Source: Bog-257 sp963846715
GTDB taxonomy: Bacteria > Acidobacteriota > Terriglobia > Terriglobales > Acidobacteriaceae
Length of the DNA: 64,000 nt
Direction: 5' to 3'
NCBI GenBank assembly: GCA_963846715.1
Contig: CAWJXA010000002.1
Coordinates: 806,001 to 870,000 of the forward strand
Shown: piece by piece, positions 54,645 to 63,284 of the stretch
Numbering within the stretch: position 1 is the first letter of the stretch
Layout of the letters: every line of letters starts with the position of its first letter
Notes under the pieces: model-generated
What the model was told of the DNA's origin: nothing
Databases searched by the model: none
What the model saw: only the letters and a program-made list of their open reading frames with translations
Program-made: the position numbers and the translations under genes

Positions 54645-56705
54645 TCAAGATGCCATTGCTTCATTCGGGACTTCGGTTACACCAAGAGCGAACTTTCTGG
54701 ACAGTGTTTCTAGATCAGACCTGAGTTGTTCGGGATTAATTGCCGGCTTTCGGTCCAGCAGCAGCCTCACTAATTGTGCCCGGTAACGGTTGGCGAAACC
54801 GTCGAAGCGACCCTCCAAGTCGGAACTCGCATCCATTCCCCAGGCATAAAGCAATCGGGAAAAACTCTCCAAGGCTTGATTCAGCCCGTGCTCGTGGCTC
54901 TCTAATTTCTGCGTGGCCATTCGGACTCGAACTGCATCTCCGAAGTGCGCCAACAGTGGGGGGCGAGCGAGTTGGCATTGGTGGTTCAAGTGCAAGACAG
55001 GCATCTCCGTGGACAACTCGAAGTCCTCCGGGCTAGGCGCATCGGGTGTCCTCAGCAACGAGGCTACCTTTGAGAGCGCTTGTTGCAGCTGTTGCTGTAG
55101 CTTGTCGAGTTCATCCCGGATCTCTCGTGAAACCTCGCGCGCGACTTTCCCGGCGACGATTTGAAGTGTCTCTCCGGCATCGACCTCCTCTTGCTTCTGC
55201 CAGCGGTCACGAATCTCTTCCGCGGCCTTCTTAATGATGAATGGCCCGAGCATTTGAACGTCATCGGTAATGCGGCGGACGTCGGCGCGAAATTCCTGTA
55301 ACTCCCCGGCGCTTCGTCGTAAGCCGAGGTCCGCTTCTTCCAGTTGAACGCGATCCTCCCCTTCCGGTCGCGGAGAAGAAACAACCACCTCCAGAGCCGA
55401 GCGCACGCTACTGGCCAGCAGCAGCGTTTTCCTGGTTAAGGACTCTCGAAGCAGTCGTTGCTTTCGTTCGTATAAAGGGGTCAACTCTTCCGAAAACCAT
55501 CGCTCAAGCAGGGCTACATGGCTAGGCATGACACTCACCGGATATACCGGCAGTTCCGCTTCGAACTCGCCCTGAAGTTGCCGCCGGATATACGTCGTCT
55601 GCTGTTCAAGATCGCGTTCCGAAAGAAGGTCGGCCTTACTCACGAGCACGCTTGTCGGAGTTGAAACCTGCAGCAGCGCTCGAATGATTTTCAGGTCGTC
55701 GGGCGTAAGTGTCGATCCGGCATCCACCAGGACAATACCGGCATCGCAGCGCGGAAGGTAAGCCAGCGTTTCGGCCGCACCACTTGTGGCCAGCGATCCG
55801 ATTCCAGGTGTGTCAACAAAAATGGTGCCCTCGCGGAGGCGCTCCGAAGGGTACAGCACTAGTATCCGTCCCACCCGATTGCCGTTTCCCGGGTTCAGGC
55901 GCTCATCGACGAAGCTGGCCAGATCTTCGACTGTGCGCTCAGAAATACCACGGCCTTCCTGCCAGAGCTTTACAAGTGGTTTTGGGCCGTAACCGATTCT
56001 GGTCGGGACTGCGGTACTCGGTGTCACGCCAACTGGAAGCAAGTCGGCGCCGATGACGTGATTCAGTAGCGACGACTTTCCCGTACTGACGCGTCCGAAT
56101 ACCGCGATCTCTAATGCGGTTTCCTCCGCCCGATCGAGCAGCATGTTCATGGTCGGGCGAAACTCCGTCAGTCCGTGCCGATCTATGATTTCCGCGAGAC
56201 TGCGAATTGCGGCTACATCCCACCCCTGCTCTGCCAGCTTTTGGACTCTCTGCCGAAAATCGGCTGTGCCGGGTCGTGAGACGTATTGAGTAAGTTCCTT
56301 CACCGCTGATTCCAGTTCGGCCACGATGCCATTGAGGTCGGCAGCGCCCTCTTCTGAAACGGAACCATAGCCCCGCATATAGTGCGGCGCAAGTTCCGCA
56401 ATGGCGATGTCAATGAATGTCAGGTTGACTCTGACGGAATGCGATGCCGAGATGTGGGGTTGCTCCGCCGCAAGTGATTGCCCAGCGAGTACCTGGAGCA
56501 GTTGGCCACGCATTCGCGCGATGTAGTCTTCAATGGTTTTTCGCTGAATAGGGCTGATATCCCCCACATAACTGGGAAATACGCTATTCGATGCGGCGGC
56601 ATTCAGCGTAGCTTCGATGTCGCCCAGCAGCTTATCGATGTGTTTACAGGTGATCAGCAAGCGCTGCCGCTGGCTGGCATTCAACGTGATGTGGCCGTCG
56701 CGCAC
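54645..56705 (-). CDS. Bacterial dynamin-like GTPase (first of the pair)
   Basis: A 686-residue protein with an N-terminal helical region (about 1-195), a GTPase domain with G1 GRVSTGKSS (204-212), G2 TAVPTRI, G3 DTPGIGS (298-304) and G4 SKAD (356-359), then long helices (470-560, 580-680) rich in Glu/Arg/Leu, fitting a dynamin stalk. GTG at 56705 is chosen because GAGGAG lies just upstream and its first base overlaps the leader-peptide stop; an in-frame GTG at 56759 would add 18 unconserved residues. It is directly downstream of the fluoride riboswitch and upstream of crcB. It shares the overall plan with the 583-residue GTPase but is not a close copy, as in known paired bacterial dynamins. 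Confidence 0.85.
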   Translation of the reverse strand: MRDGHITLNASQRQRLLITCKHIDKLLGDIEATLNAAASNSVFPSYVGDISPIQRKTIEDYIARMRGQLLQVLAGQSLAAEQPHISASHSVRVNLTFIDIAIAELAPHYMRGYGSVSEEGAADLNGIVAELESAVKELTQYVSRPGTADFRQRVQKLAEQGWDVAAIRSLAEIIDRHGLTEFRPTMNMLLDRAEETALEIAVFGRVSTGKSSLLNHVIGADLLPVGVTPSTAVPTRIGYGPKPLVKLWQEGRGISERTVEDLASFVDERLNPGNGNRVGRILVLYPSERLREGTIFVDTPGIGSLATSGAAETLAYLPRCDAGIVLVDAGSTLTPDDLKIIRALLQVSTPTSVLVSKADLLSERDLEQQTTYIRRQLQGEFEAELPVYPVSVMPSHVALLERWFSEELTPLYERKQRLLRESLTRKTLLLASSVRSALEVVVSSPRPEGEDRVQLEEADLGLRRSAGELQEFRADVRRITDDVQMLGPFIIKKAAEEIRDRWQKQEEVDAGETLQIVAGKVAREVSREIRDELDKLQQQLQQALSKVASLLRTPDAPSPEDFELSTEMPVLHLNHQCQLARPPLLAHFGDAVRVRMATQKLESHEHGLNQALESFSRLLYAWGMDASSDLEGRFDGFANRYRAQLVRLLLDRKPAINPEQLRSDLETLSRKFALGVTEVPNEAMAS

Positions 56706-56770
56706 TAACTCTCCTCGCCAGACTTCAGGCCGGCATCGAGAAGCGCGACAAGTACCCACACGTTCTCCAT
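56705..56770 (-). CDS. Putative 21-residue leader peptide coupled to the dynamin gene
   Basis: A short open frame (MENVWVLVALLDAGLKSGEE plus Ser) begins at an ATG nine bases after an AGGAG and ends with TAG sharing one base with the GTG start of the dynamin-like gene. It lies between the fluoride aptamer and that gene. It could serve for translational coupling as part of the expression platform. Too short for family evidence. Confidence 0.45.
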   Translation of the reverse strand: MENVWVLVALLDAGLKSGEES

Positions 56771-56836
56771 GGAACGTTGCTCCTAAGTTTTGCTGGGAAG
56801 CTTGCCGGGAACACGACCCCGCGACAAGGTTCCCTC

Positions 56837-56900
56837 GTCAGGAGTCATCATCTGTCCCGGTAATCGGAAGGACAGCAGTTGGGGGTGAACTCCTTCACCC
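56837..56900 (-). promoter_or_regulatory. Fluoride (crcB-class) riboswitch aptamer
   Basis: On the minus strand the segment opens with a GGGTG/CACCC stem whose loop contains GGAGT, followed by the invariant AACTGC, a six-pair stem CTGTCC/GGACAG, then the conserved TGATG and ACTCCT. GGAGT pairs with ACTCC to make the pseudoknot typical of this class. This matches the crcB-motif consensus in order, spacing and pairing; the one departure is GAAGG in place of the usual GATGG. It lies about 130 bases upstream of the first dynamin-like gene and heads the operon that contains crcB. Downstream a GGGAAC/GTTCCC pair may be part of the switch; there is no T-run terminator, so control may be translational or Rho-linked. 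Confidence 0.88.
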
Positions 56901-57057
56901 TTGTTGCATGTTGTACGACTCTTTCATAGCTCACGGCCTCCTAGAAGTCAAGGACGGCAACACGCTTTGGAAGAGCTCTGTCGAGAGCCTCAGCATCGGA
57001 ACAGCAGTTCACAAATACCCGAGATAAACGAAGTGCCCTGCAATTCCGAGAGCCACG
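56901..57057. other. Spacer upstream of the fluoride riboswitch
   Basis: This stretch should contain the promoter for the fluoride operon on the minus strand. I see no gene in it. The only open frames are short and unsupported, and no clear -35/-10 pair was identified. Confidence 0.4.
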
Positions 57058-57380
57058 GTGCTATGCTGCACCTCGCCTCTTATCCAAACGCGAGCGATTG
57101 GCTGTTTGCGAGTTCTTACAACAAGGGCAAACAGCCATATTGGCTCGGTTCGCTCTTCCATGCATCTGAGCTGGCGCTCGAAGCGGCGGGGATTCCCGGC
57201 AACGCCGGCTGGCATACGCTTCGACACACGTTGGCACTTTGATGAAGGCGGATGGCGAAGACATCAAGACGATTCAAGAGTTGTTACGCCATTCCAGTTA
57301 GAAAGTGACCGCGGACACCTACACTTAAGCAGTCACTCCTACGAAGCGTGCAGCGCAGACAAAGCTCCTGAAAATGATTC
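57058..57380 (+). pseudogene. Decayed tyrosine recombinase (integrase) C-terminal half
   Basis: Integrase homology can be followed across one frameshift and two stops. The first part reads SDWLFASSYNKGKQPYW and GWHTLRHT (box II). Near 57240 the frame shifts to LMKADGEDIKTIQELLRHSS, then a TAG, KVTADTYT, a TAA, and AVTPTKRAAQTKLLKMIL. The RHT and LLRHSS catalytic regions and the TADTY active-site tyrosine segment are recognisable. The N-terminal half is missing. This is a relic of a mobile element beside the tRNA-Glu fragment. Confidence 0.8.
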
Positions 57381-57493
57381 TTCTGCAGGGAAAGAGACGG
57401 CGGGAGAGCGCGCGCCTAGCGGGTGGTTTTTTCTTATCGAAGGTTTCGAACCCTCGGCGAAAAGGGCCGATTCCAATAAGTCATTCATTTTAT

Positions 57494-57541
57494 TGGCGTC
57501 CCCGACGGGATTTGAACCCGTGTTACCGCCGTGAAAGGGCG
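57494..57541 (-). other. 3' half of a tRNA-Glu gene, candidate attachment-site scar
   Basis: On the minus strand this reads from the anticodon arm CGCC-CTTTCAC-GGCG (anticodon TTC) through the T-arm ACGGG-TTCAAAT-CCCGT to acceptor CGGGGAC, discriminator G and encoded CCA. The matching 5' half is absent or unrecognisably altered, so it is not a functional tRNA. A 3' tRNA fragment next to an integrase relic is the classic signature of integration at a tRNA gene. An intact tRNA-Glu is expected at the other end of the element. Confidence 0.75.
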
Positions 57542-57735
57542 TTAGCCTATTGCAAATAAAGGAACTTACAGGGCAGCGGTCGCTCCTGCATGTACCGTAA
57601 GAGCCTTTTAAGAACGCTAGGGCACAGGTACTCCTTGTACCGTCCTTGTACCGCGAGAAACCACCAAGCTAGGTCACGTGCCTCGTTCTGACGAGTACCA
57701 TGTCGGAAGGAGTATAAACGAGGCGGTCATAGCAA
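57542..57735. repeat. Spacer with GTACCGT short repeats
   Basis: About 190 bases between the tRNA fragment and the next gene. The sequence TTGTACCG occurs twice within 15 bases (about 57637-57655) and TGTACCGT once more near 57594. Such short repeats near an att site may be integrase arm-binding sites. The promoter of the following gene must also lie here. Confidence 0.35.
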
Positions 57736-58125
57736 ATGGCGTATTTCAAACGTCGCAAAAAAGGCGAACCGAAAACTATTTCGCTGAACGCTGAAGCCCA
57801 GCAAGCGATCCAAGAACAGCTTCGAAAGTTCCGTGAGAAATTCGGACGAGAAGCTGGCCCCGAAGACCCGATCTTCTTCGATCCCGATGCAGACACACCG
57901 CAGCCGATTTCCAAAGCGGGTCTTGACGAAATGACGGGCCAGATTCTGAGTGCCGCTGGCAAAGCTGCCGTTCGGCCTGAACTCATCTACGCAATGAAGA
58001 AGACAGGCAGGATCGTCACAGAGTCAAATCAACATCTTCTGACCGTTGAAAAACTGCAGGAGTGGCAGGACGCCATCGAGGAATACCTCGCCCTCGTCGA
58101 CAAGCAGCAAGGGGGTGAACAATAA
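57736..58125 (+). CDS. Small protein of unknown function
   Basis: A 129-residue, highly charged cytoplasmic protein, mostly helical. The N-terminus is basic (MAYFKRRKKGEPK), the centre has a PIFFDPDADTPQPISKAGLDE segment, and the C-terminus is Glu-rich. I do not recognise a family with a known role. It is the first gene beyond the att scar and may be cargo of the element. Confidence 0.65.
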   Translation: MAYFKRRKKGEPKTISLNAEAQQAIQEQLRKFREKFGREAGPEDPIFFDPDADTPQPISKAGLDEMTGQILSAAGKAAVRPELIYAMKKTGRIVTESNQHLLTVEKLQEWQDAIEEYLALVDKQQGGEQ

Positions 58126-58551
58126 TCGGACTTGTGGTGGCGCTGTTGTTCGTCCCATCTCGCGACGACTGCATCGAAGGGTTTGAAGATTGAGAATCCG
58201 ATACCGTTGTTATTTGAAATCAATCGCTTAGATCCTAGTTTTGCCGGACTGTGCCGTCGATTGTGCCCGCGAAAGTGCACTCCTGCCACAAAAAGGCGAC
58301 GGTCATCATTCCGACGTTTTCACATAAAGACTTGTCTTACACGACCTTGCGTGTAAGTGATCTGTCGCCCAGTACTTCTCAGTCGTCGTTAAGTCACCAT
58401 TGGATCGCATCGCCCCCGATTTCGCTCGCAAAGGGCAAGAATCTCGCCCGCAGCCGCGGATGCTCCGTCCTTGTCTTCCTGCGTATAGACGCAAGTATTG
58501 GTCTGATCTAGCGCTGCCTGACTGCAACGAAGACGCAGCCGTGATTGCTGC
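58126..58551. other. Intergenic region, no gene recognised
   Basis: About 425 bases between convergent genes. Short open frames on both strands lack start signals and homology. A minus-strand open frame continues past the methyltransferase stop in another frame, so a frameshifted extension of that gene cannot be excluded. Confidence 0.4.
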
Positions 58552-59346
58552 TCAGCCGTCCTCTTTTGATGGTCGCGGAGCTGGAAATTGAGATCCATAT
58601 TCAAGGGGAATCTTGGTATCTCCAGCAACGAGAGAATAGTATGCCTCGACGTCAAAGCAATAGGTACTAGTAAGTTGACCTTGGGGGCGATGTATATTCC
58701 ACAGATAACTCTCGGGATGAATGTTGGTTAGGTAATCCGCATGGTCTGGAGTCTCAGTCGGCAACAAACTGTTCCAAGCAGACCTAGCTACATATACGAT
58801 CAAATTTTGGCGATACCACCAAGGAATGTCTCTGATGTGCCAAATCGCGCGCCTTAAGCCGCCCCACGGAAGATAATCATGCCGGCCGAACAATCTAGCC
58901 CAATATTCAGGCCACAATTCGTTCAGATGACCGTCTCCACCTTGAAAAGGAACTGCCGCAGAAAATGCAACCACCGAACTCAGTCGAACAAGGTCCTCGA
59001 CTAGGCTCTCGGCCCGACTTCCGGGAAGATGTTCGGCAACCTCAAGGCAAATACAGAGGTCAAAGGTGTCGCCGAGTTCTATGGTCTGACACAGGTCACG
59101 ACGTCTAATCAAATTCCGGTCGACGAGCAACTGGTTGGCGGGCAACCACGGTCCCTCAATTCCACACAACTGAGACGCACCCAGTTCCTTAGCGGCAAGC
59201 AACCAGGTTCCGACACCACAGCCGACATCGATCACCGACGAAAATTGGCGACGTTGCCAGATTTGAGGTAACACGTGGCGCGCTGCTACCAGACTTCCTG
59301 GCGTAGTTTGCTCGTAAAACGATTCGGAATAAATATCAGCATTCAT
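58552..59346 (-). CDS. Class I SAM-dependent methyltransferase
   Basis: A 264-residue protein with SSVIDVGCGVGTWLLAAKEL (motif I), CLEVAEHLPG and LVRLSSVVAFSAAVPFQGG, the pattern of methyltransferases often found among glycan-synthesis genes. The C-terminal 80 residues are Trp/Tyr-rich and unrecognised. The start at 59346 has AGAGGTG nine bases upstream. It lies about 100 bases after inositol-phosphate synthase on the same strand. Confidence 0.85.
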   Translation of the reverse strand: MNADIYSESFYEQTTPGSLVAARHVLPQIWQRRQFSSVIDVGCGVGTWLLAAKELGASQLCGIEGPWLPANQLLVDRNLIRRRDLCQTIELGDTFDLCICLEVAEHLPGSRAESLVEDLVRLSSVVAFSAAVPFQGGDGHLNELWPEYWARLFGRHDYLPWGGLRRAIWHIRDIPWWYRQNLIVYVARSAWNSLLPTETPDHADYLTNIHPESYLWNIHRPQGQLTSTYCFDVEAYYSLVAGDTKIPLEYGSQFPAPRPSKEDG

Positions 59347-59452
59347 CGCCTGTTCACCTCTATCTGTCAGACCCACCGGCATGACAGGCACTACATGTCC
59401 CAGAAACAACGAGCGAAAATCGACCTCAATCGAGGATCGCCGACTACAATAG

Positions 59453-60514
59453 CTAATCGCGATACTCCAGCGCTTTTTGTAAGACTCTTTCGAACAGGAC
59501 AGCGGCTTCGGCCTCAGACACCTGTTTAGGCGGAGCCTTCATCATCCGAGGACAAACATCGACAGCATCGCCTGCAATCCTCGCGTCTCGAAGCAACTTC
59601 GCCATTCGGATCGCGTCGACTACAACTCCACCACTGTTAGGGCTATCCTCGTCCTCAAGTTCGAGCTTCACCCGGACTGGAGAAAGTCCGAAGATGCTTC
59701 CCGACAGAGTAATGACTGCATTCTTATGGTCGCTCAAATCCTCTCTGAAGATCATTTGCACTTCTGGATCAATATTTACTCCGGCAACGCTCCTGAGGGC
59801 GGCCTCCTTGCAGGCTTCTTTGCTCGTTGATCGAAAGCGGAGGTTAAAGTGGTCAGCATTTCCGCCGTAGTTAACTTGACTTGAATCTGCGATATGGACA
59901 CCTCGGCCGCTAAACAGCTCAAGCAATGTACGATTCAGGACGGTTGCGCCAAGCTGGCTTTTGATGTCATCGCCCAGAAGAACAAGTCCGGCGTCAACAA
60001 ATCGGTCCCGCAATCCTGTACTTCTGGCCAGGACGGCCGGCATACAGTTTATAAAGCTGCAATTTGCGGCCAATGACGCCTCAGCATAGTGATGGGCTGC
60101 TATGTTGCTTCCAGTCGGAAGATAATTAAGAACTACCTCCGCGCCTGCCAGTCGCAGGGTCGACGAAATGTCAGCAGGGGGAGCCGTGCTCTCATGGATA
60201 TAAAAATCGCGCAACTCCGGAATGACGCTGTCCAAGGTCGGGCCCCGCTCCACAATGACTCCAGAGAGGGGGATGCTGGCGAGTGGTTTTGTCGAATTAG
60301 GCTCACTGAGAAGAGCATCGTCAAGAGTCCGGCCGACTTTCCGCTGGTCTATGTCGAAAGCCGCCACGATCTCAATATCCTGAACCGCAAACGAACCGAT
60401 CTTCCAATGAATCAACCCTTTCCGTTCCTCGGGATTGGAACGGTAAAAGGATATGCCCTCAACGAGGCTCTTGGCGCAATTACCAACGCCTACGATTGCG
60501 GTGCGGATGCCCAT
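59453..60514 (-). CDS. Inositol-3-phosphate synthase (INO1 family)
   Basis: A 353-residue NAD-dependent isomerase that converts glucose-6-phosphate to inositol phosphate. RTAIVGVGNCAKSLVEGISF is the nucleotide-binding loop. NYLPTGSNIAAHHYAEASL, FINCMPAVLA and GDDIKSQLGAT (with the catalytic lysine region) match the compact bacterial/archaeal form, which is about 150 residues shorter than eukaryotic enzymes. The product could feed inositol lipids or inositol-based solutes. Confidence 0.93.
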   Translation of the reverse strand: MGIRTAIVGVGNCAKSLVEGISFYRSNPEERKGLIHWKIGSFAVQDIEIVAAFDIDQRKVGRTLDDALLSEPNSTKPLASIPLSGVIVERGPTLDSVIPELRDFYIHESTAPPADISSTLRLAGAEVVLNYLPTGSNIAAHHYAEASLAANCSFINCMPAVLARSTGLRDRFVDAGLVLLGDDIKSQLGATVLNRTLLELFSGRGVHIADSSQVNYGGNADHFNLRFRSTSKEACKEAALRSVAGVNIDPEVQMIFREDLSDHKNAVITLSGSIFGLSPVRVKLELEDEDSPNSGGVVVDAIRMAKLLRDARIAGDAVDVCPRMMKAPPKQVSEAEAAVLFERVLQKALEYRD

Positions 60515-60682
60515 TCAAGAACCTACTAAGACGCGCACATCGTTTCCCAATAGCCGGATGGACGACGAAAGAAAAAATCGCTTGTCACCCCGTGGCCTTC
60601 CCACAGCATACTACGTTACTTTATTTGTCTTGCCTTTCAAGGCATTGACAGAATACCATTTACTGTCTTTTGCGCCACAGAG

Positions 60683-61690
60683 ATGTCTACAAATCCGCCA
60701 TCGTCGGCCCTCGCGCATACGTGGTCAAGTTTGGCTGTCGCCTTGCGCCGCAAACGAATATACGAAGAGGCCGGCTTCATCGCATACGCTCTCTTGTGGG
60801 GGTTGAGCTTTTTTGCCCTCGAATACCTTCTTGCGAGAGCTTGGGCCAGCGGCCTCGTCTTCTCGACGAGTACGATACCGCGCGAAACCATTATTCCCTG
60901 GTCGATCGGGCTTGCCCAGATTTCCTTTGGCCTGGTAGCAGCTACGCTTGCCGTCTCCATTCCTCATTACAACAAGGGATTGCGCGCCTTCGATGAACTG
61001 GCAAATGAAATAACCCGGTGCCGTTCGATAGCCGTGCCCGCCAACCTTCTTCAGAGCCTGACCGGACCGGCTGGCCTGAACGAACAGTCGGCACCTGCTC
61101 AAGCGGATACTACCGGACTCGCGATGGGGCAAGCGATTGACACTGAAACGACCTCCGCCGGGCAGGCCATCTTGAACGATCTAACTGATTGCGCTCGCAT
61201 GGTAGAGCTATCGACTCTCGAAGAGCCGCTAGACAAAATCACGGAACATATCGGTCGAACGTCTTCTGTTTCCCGTGTCCGCACCTTCTCTTCCGCGGCA
61301 ACCGGCGACACTCCCGCGAGAACGGTCTCATACTTCTTGTGGCTAAAGTCGCACTCGCTTGGACTACAGCGGAGTCTTTCCAGATTGCAGAGGAATGCCG
61401 CGGCCATTCTGGTTCTGAGCTCGCTAGTTGGAACTACCGGAATAGGATTTGACCCGTTCTGGTGGGTGCTCATCCTAAGTCATAGAGTTTTGTCTCGATA
61501 TCCTCTCCCAGAAGACTATTATTATCCGGAATTGCCGTTATGGCTCTTAGGAACTGTTTATCTTTTTCTGGTTGGTTATCTTCTTTATAACACCCTGGAT
61601 GCCGGTGCATCGTTGGATAGATATTCTCCCGATCTGAAGGAAAATATTGTTAACGCAACAATGGGTTCCTCCGTATCCCAGACTCTGTAA
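60683..61690 (+). CDS. Membrane protein of unknown function
   Basis: A 335-residue protein with two N-terminal hydrophobic segments (about 31-50 and 71-93), a polar central region of about 130 residues rich in Thr/Ser/Ala, and two C-terminal hydrophobic segments (about 238-262 and 287-307). No family is recognised. It is divergent from inositol-phosphate synthase and lies just upstream of the solute-binding proteins, but no transporter motif such as the permease EAA loop is seen. Confidence 0.6.
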   Translation: MSTNPPSSALAHTWSSLAVALRRKRIYEEAGFIAYALLWGLSFFALEYLLARAWASGLVFSTSTIPRETIIPWSIGLAQISFGLVAATLAVSIPHYNKGLRAFDELANEITRCRSIAVPANLLQSLTGPAGLNEQSAPAQADTTGLAMGQAIDTETTSAGQAILNDLTDCARMVELSTLEEPLDKITEHIGRTSSVSRVRTFSSAATGDTPARTVSYFLWLKSHSLGLQRSLSRLQRNAAAILVLSSLVGTTGIGFDPFWWVLILSHRVLSRYPLPEDYYYPELPLWLLGTVYLFLVGYLLYNTLDAGASLDRYSPDLKENIVNATMGSSVSQTL

Positions 61691-61789
61691 GCTGTGATGA
61701 GGTGGGATCCCCTCAAGGCTGGTCGCATAGTGAAATACTCTCGTGGAAATTGGCAGATATATGACTAGAGATCCTGAGGTTTATGACAC

Positions 61790-63181
61790 ATGATCACTCG
61801 CCGTGATTTTGTGATTGTATTTGCTGCTACCGCAGCCGCAGATATCTTAGGCCCGTTGGAAATGACCCATTCTCAAGGGTCAACCATACGGCTTCTTTAT
61901 TTCGGGGATGTGCCAGAAAACGAAATCATCAAATCGCAACAATTGGAGTTCGAGCAGCGGTCGGGGATAAAGATTCTGGTAGATGACAGAAGTTATGGAC
62001 AAATTGACACTTCAATCAGGGACTCTTTTGTTGTTAGCCCTAACATTAGTCGCGACAGGTTTGATGTTGTGTGGATCGACGACGTGTGGCTGAATGGATA
62101 TGCAAAGCAAGGCTTGCTCTGTCCGCTTGATGCTGAAATACATAGAGATGTAGCCGAGTTTACCGATGTCTACCCGGAGAATGTTCGCTCGTCTGAATCA
62201 CTAGTAGATGGCCGGATATTCATGGTTCCTCAACGAGTGGACGTGCAAGTGTTGTTTTTTAATAAAGCAATCTTTCAGAGCTCTGACGTAAAGAAACAAT
62301 ATCAGCGTCGCGTCGGGCGCGAGCTAGAAATTCCTAATACTTGGCCTGAGTATTCAGTCGTTGCTCAGGGCCTGCATGGCCTCACTTTTGAGGGTAGTCA
62401 GATTGTGGGCTGTGCTGAAACGCTAGGTAAGTCCAACGAGTATCACTACGCATTCGAGTTTTTTGCGACACGATATTGGTCGATGTTGGGAGCCACCGCG
62501 GGAGGCACTGCTGCGAGGCTAGACTTTTTCCAACAGGTAGGTGGGCGCTCCGAGCCGATTTTCCAAGGAGCAGGAGGGGTTGAGGCGATTCGGCATCTTA
62601 GATCCCTGCGGGGGTGCTGGGCTGAAGGGAGCGACAGTGCGGATCATGCACAGACGATCGCGCAGTTCAAGGAAGGAAATGTTGCGTTGTGCCCGCAGTG
62701 GTACACGTTCTATGCGGACGCTAGCCTAAGGCGTGCTTTAGGTGATCGCCTGGGTGTAGCGCTCATGCCGGGAACGCATGCAAAGACCCAGGGCGGCATT
62801 CTTCGAACGCCGAGCTTCGGTGGCGGCGGATTGGGCATTCCAACGAATGCAAGGGATAAGGAGAAGTCATGGGCTGTTATTCGCTATCTTACGGGTCAGC
62901 GATTTTGCGAGACTTCTGCCTTGAAAGGCGCGATCGTTGCCCGCGAGCCGACGTATTGGAATCCTGAAATCAAGAATCGTAATCCTGCTGTCGATACCTA
63001 CTTGACCTCGTTGGAGTTCGCAGTGCCTCGTCCTCGACTGAAGCAGTTCGTTGAGATCGAAACAATCATCGGGGAGAGGGTTCATGCGGCTATTATGGGT
63101 TCTGGAACGAAGCCAATTGAAGCTTATTTGGATGAAGCTGCTCGTCAGGTGACGAGTTTGCTGTCAATGCCAACGGATTAG
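61790..63181 (+). CDS. Extracellular solute-binding protein (ABC family 1), copy 1
   Basis: A 463-residue exported protein. The N-terminus has an RR-containing, Tat-like signal (MITRRDFVIVFAATAAADIL). The mature part shows the two-lobe periplasmic-binding pattern: LLYFGDVPENE, RFDVVWIDDVWLNGYA, VPQRVDVQVLFFNKAIF, TWPEYSVVAQGL, GNVALCPQWYTFY and GGGGLGIPTNARDKEKSWAV. These fit sugar-binding proteins of the MalE/UgpB type. It is followed about 100 bases later by a paralogue. No permease or ATPase gene is visible in the window; they may lie further right. Confidence 0.87.
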   Translation: MITRRDFVIVFAATAAADILGPLEMTHSQGSTIRLLYFGDVPENEIIKSQQLEFEQRSGIKILVDDRSYGQIDTSIRDSFVVSPNISRDRFDVVWIDDVWLNGYAKQGLLCPLDAEIHRDVAEFTDVYPENVRSSESLVDGRIFMVPQRVDVQVLFFNKAIFQSSDVKKQYQRRVGRELEIPNTWPEYSVVAQGLHGLTFEGSQIVGCAETLGKSNEYHYAFEFFATRYWSMLGATAGGTAARLDFFQQVGGRSEPIFQGAGGVEAIRHLRSLRGCWAEGSDSADHAQTIAQFKEGNVALCPQWYTFYADASLRRALGDRLGVALMPGTHAKTQGGILRTPSFGGGGLGIPTNARDKEKSWAVIRYLTGQRFCETSALKGAIVAREPTYWNPEIKNRNPAVDTYLTSLEFAVPRPRLKQFVEIETIIGERVHAAIMGSGTKPIEAYLDEAARQVTSLLSMPTD

Positions 63182-63284
63182 CGGGCAGATGCTGGTCTAA
63201 TTTTGATATCCACGCTCGGCGACTAGGAGCAGCTGCTTAGGCGCGGAGATAGACAGGTTACGCAACCAGATGCGAGGTGGTGAC

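Noticed and set aside
50159..56900. Interpretation of the dynamin pair as a phage-defence system
   Set aside because: Dynamins do occur in defence, and an integrase relic is near, but the fluoride aptamer and crcB in the same operon point to ion stress; defence remains only a secondary possibility.
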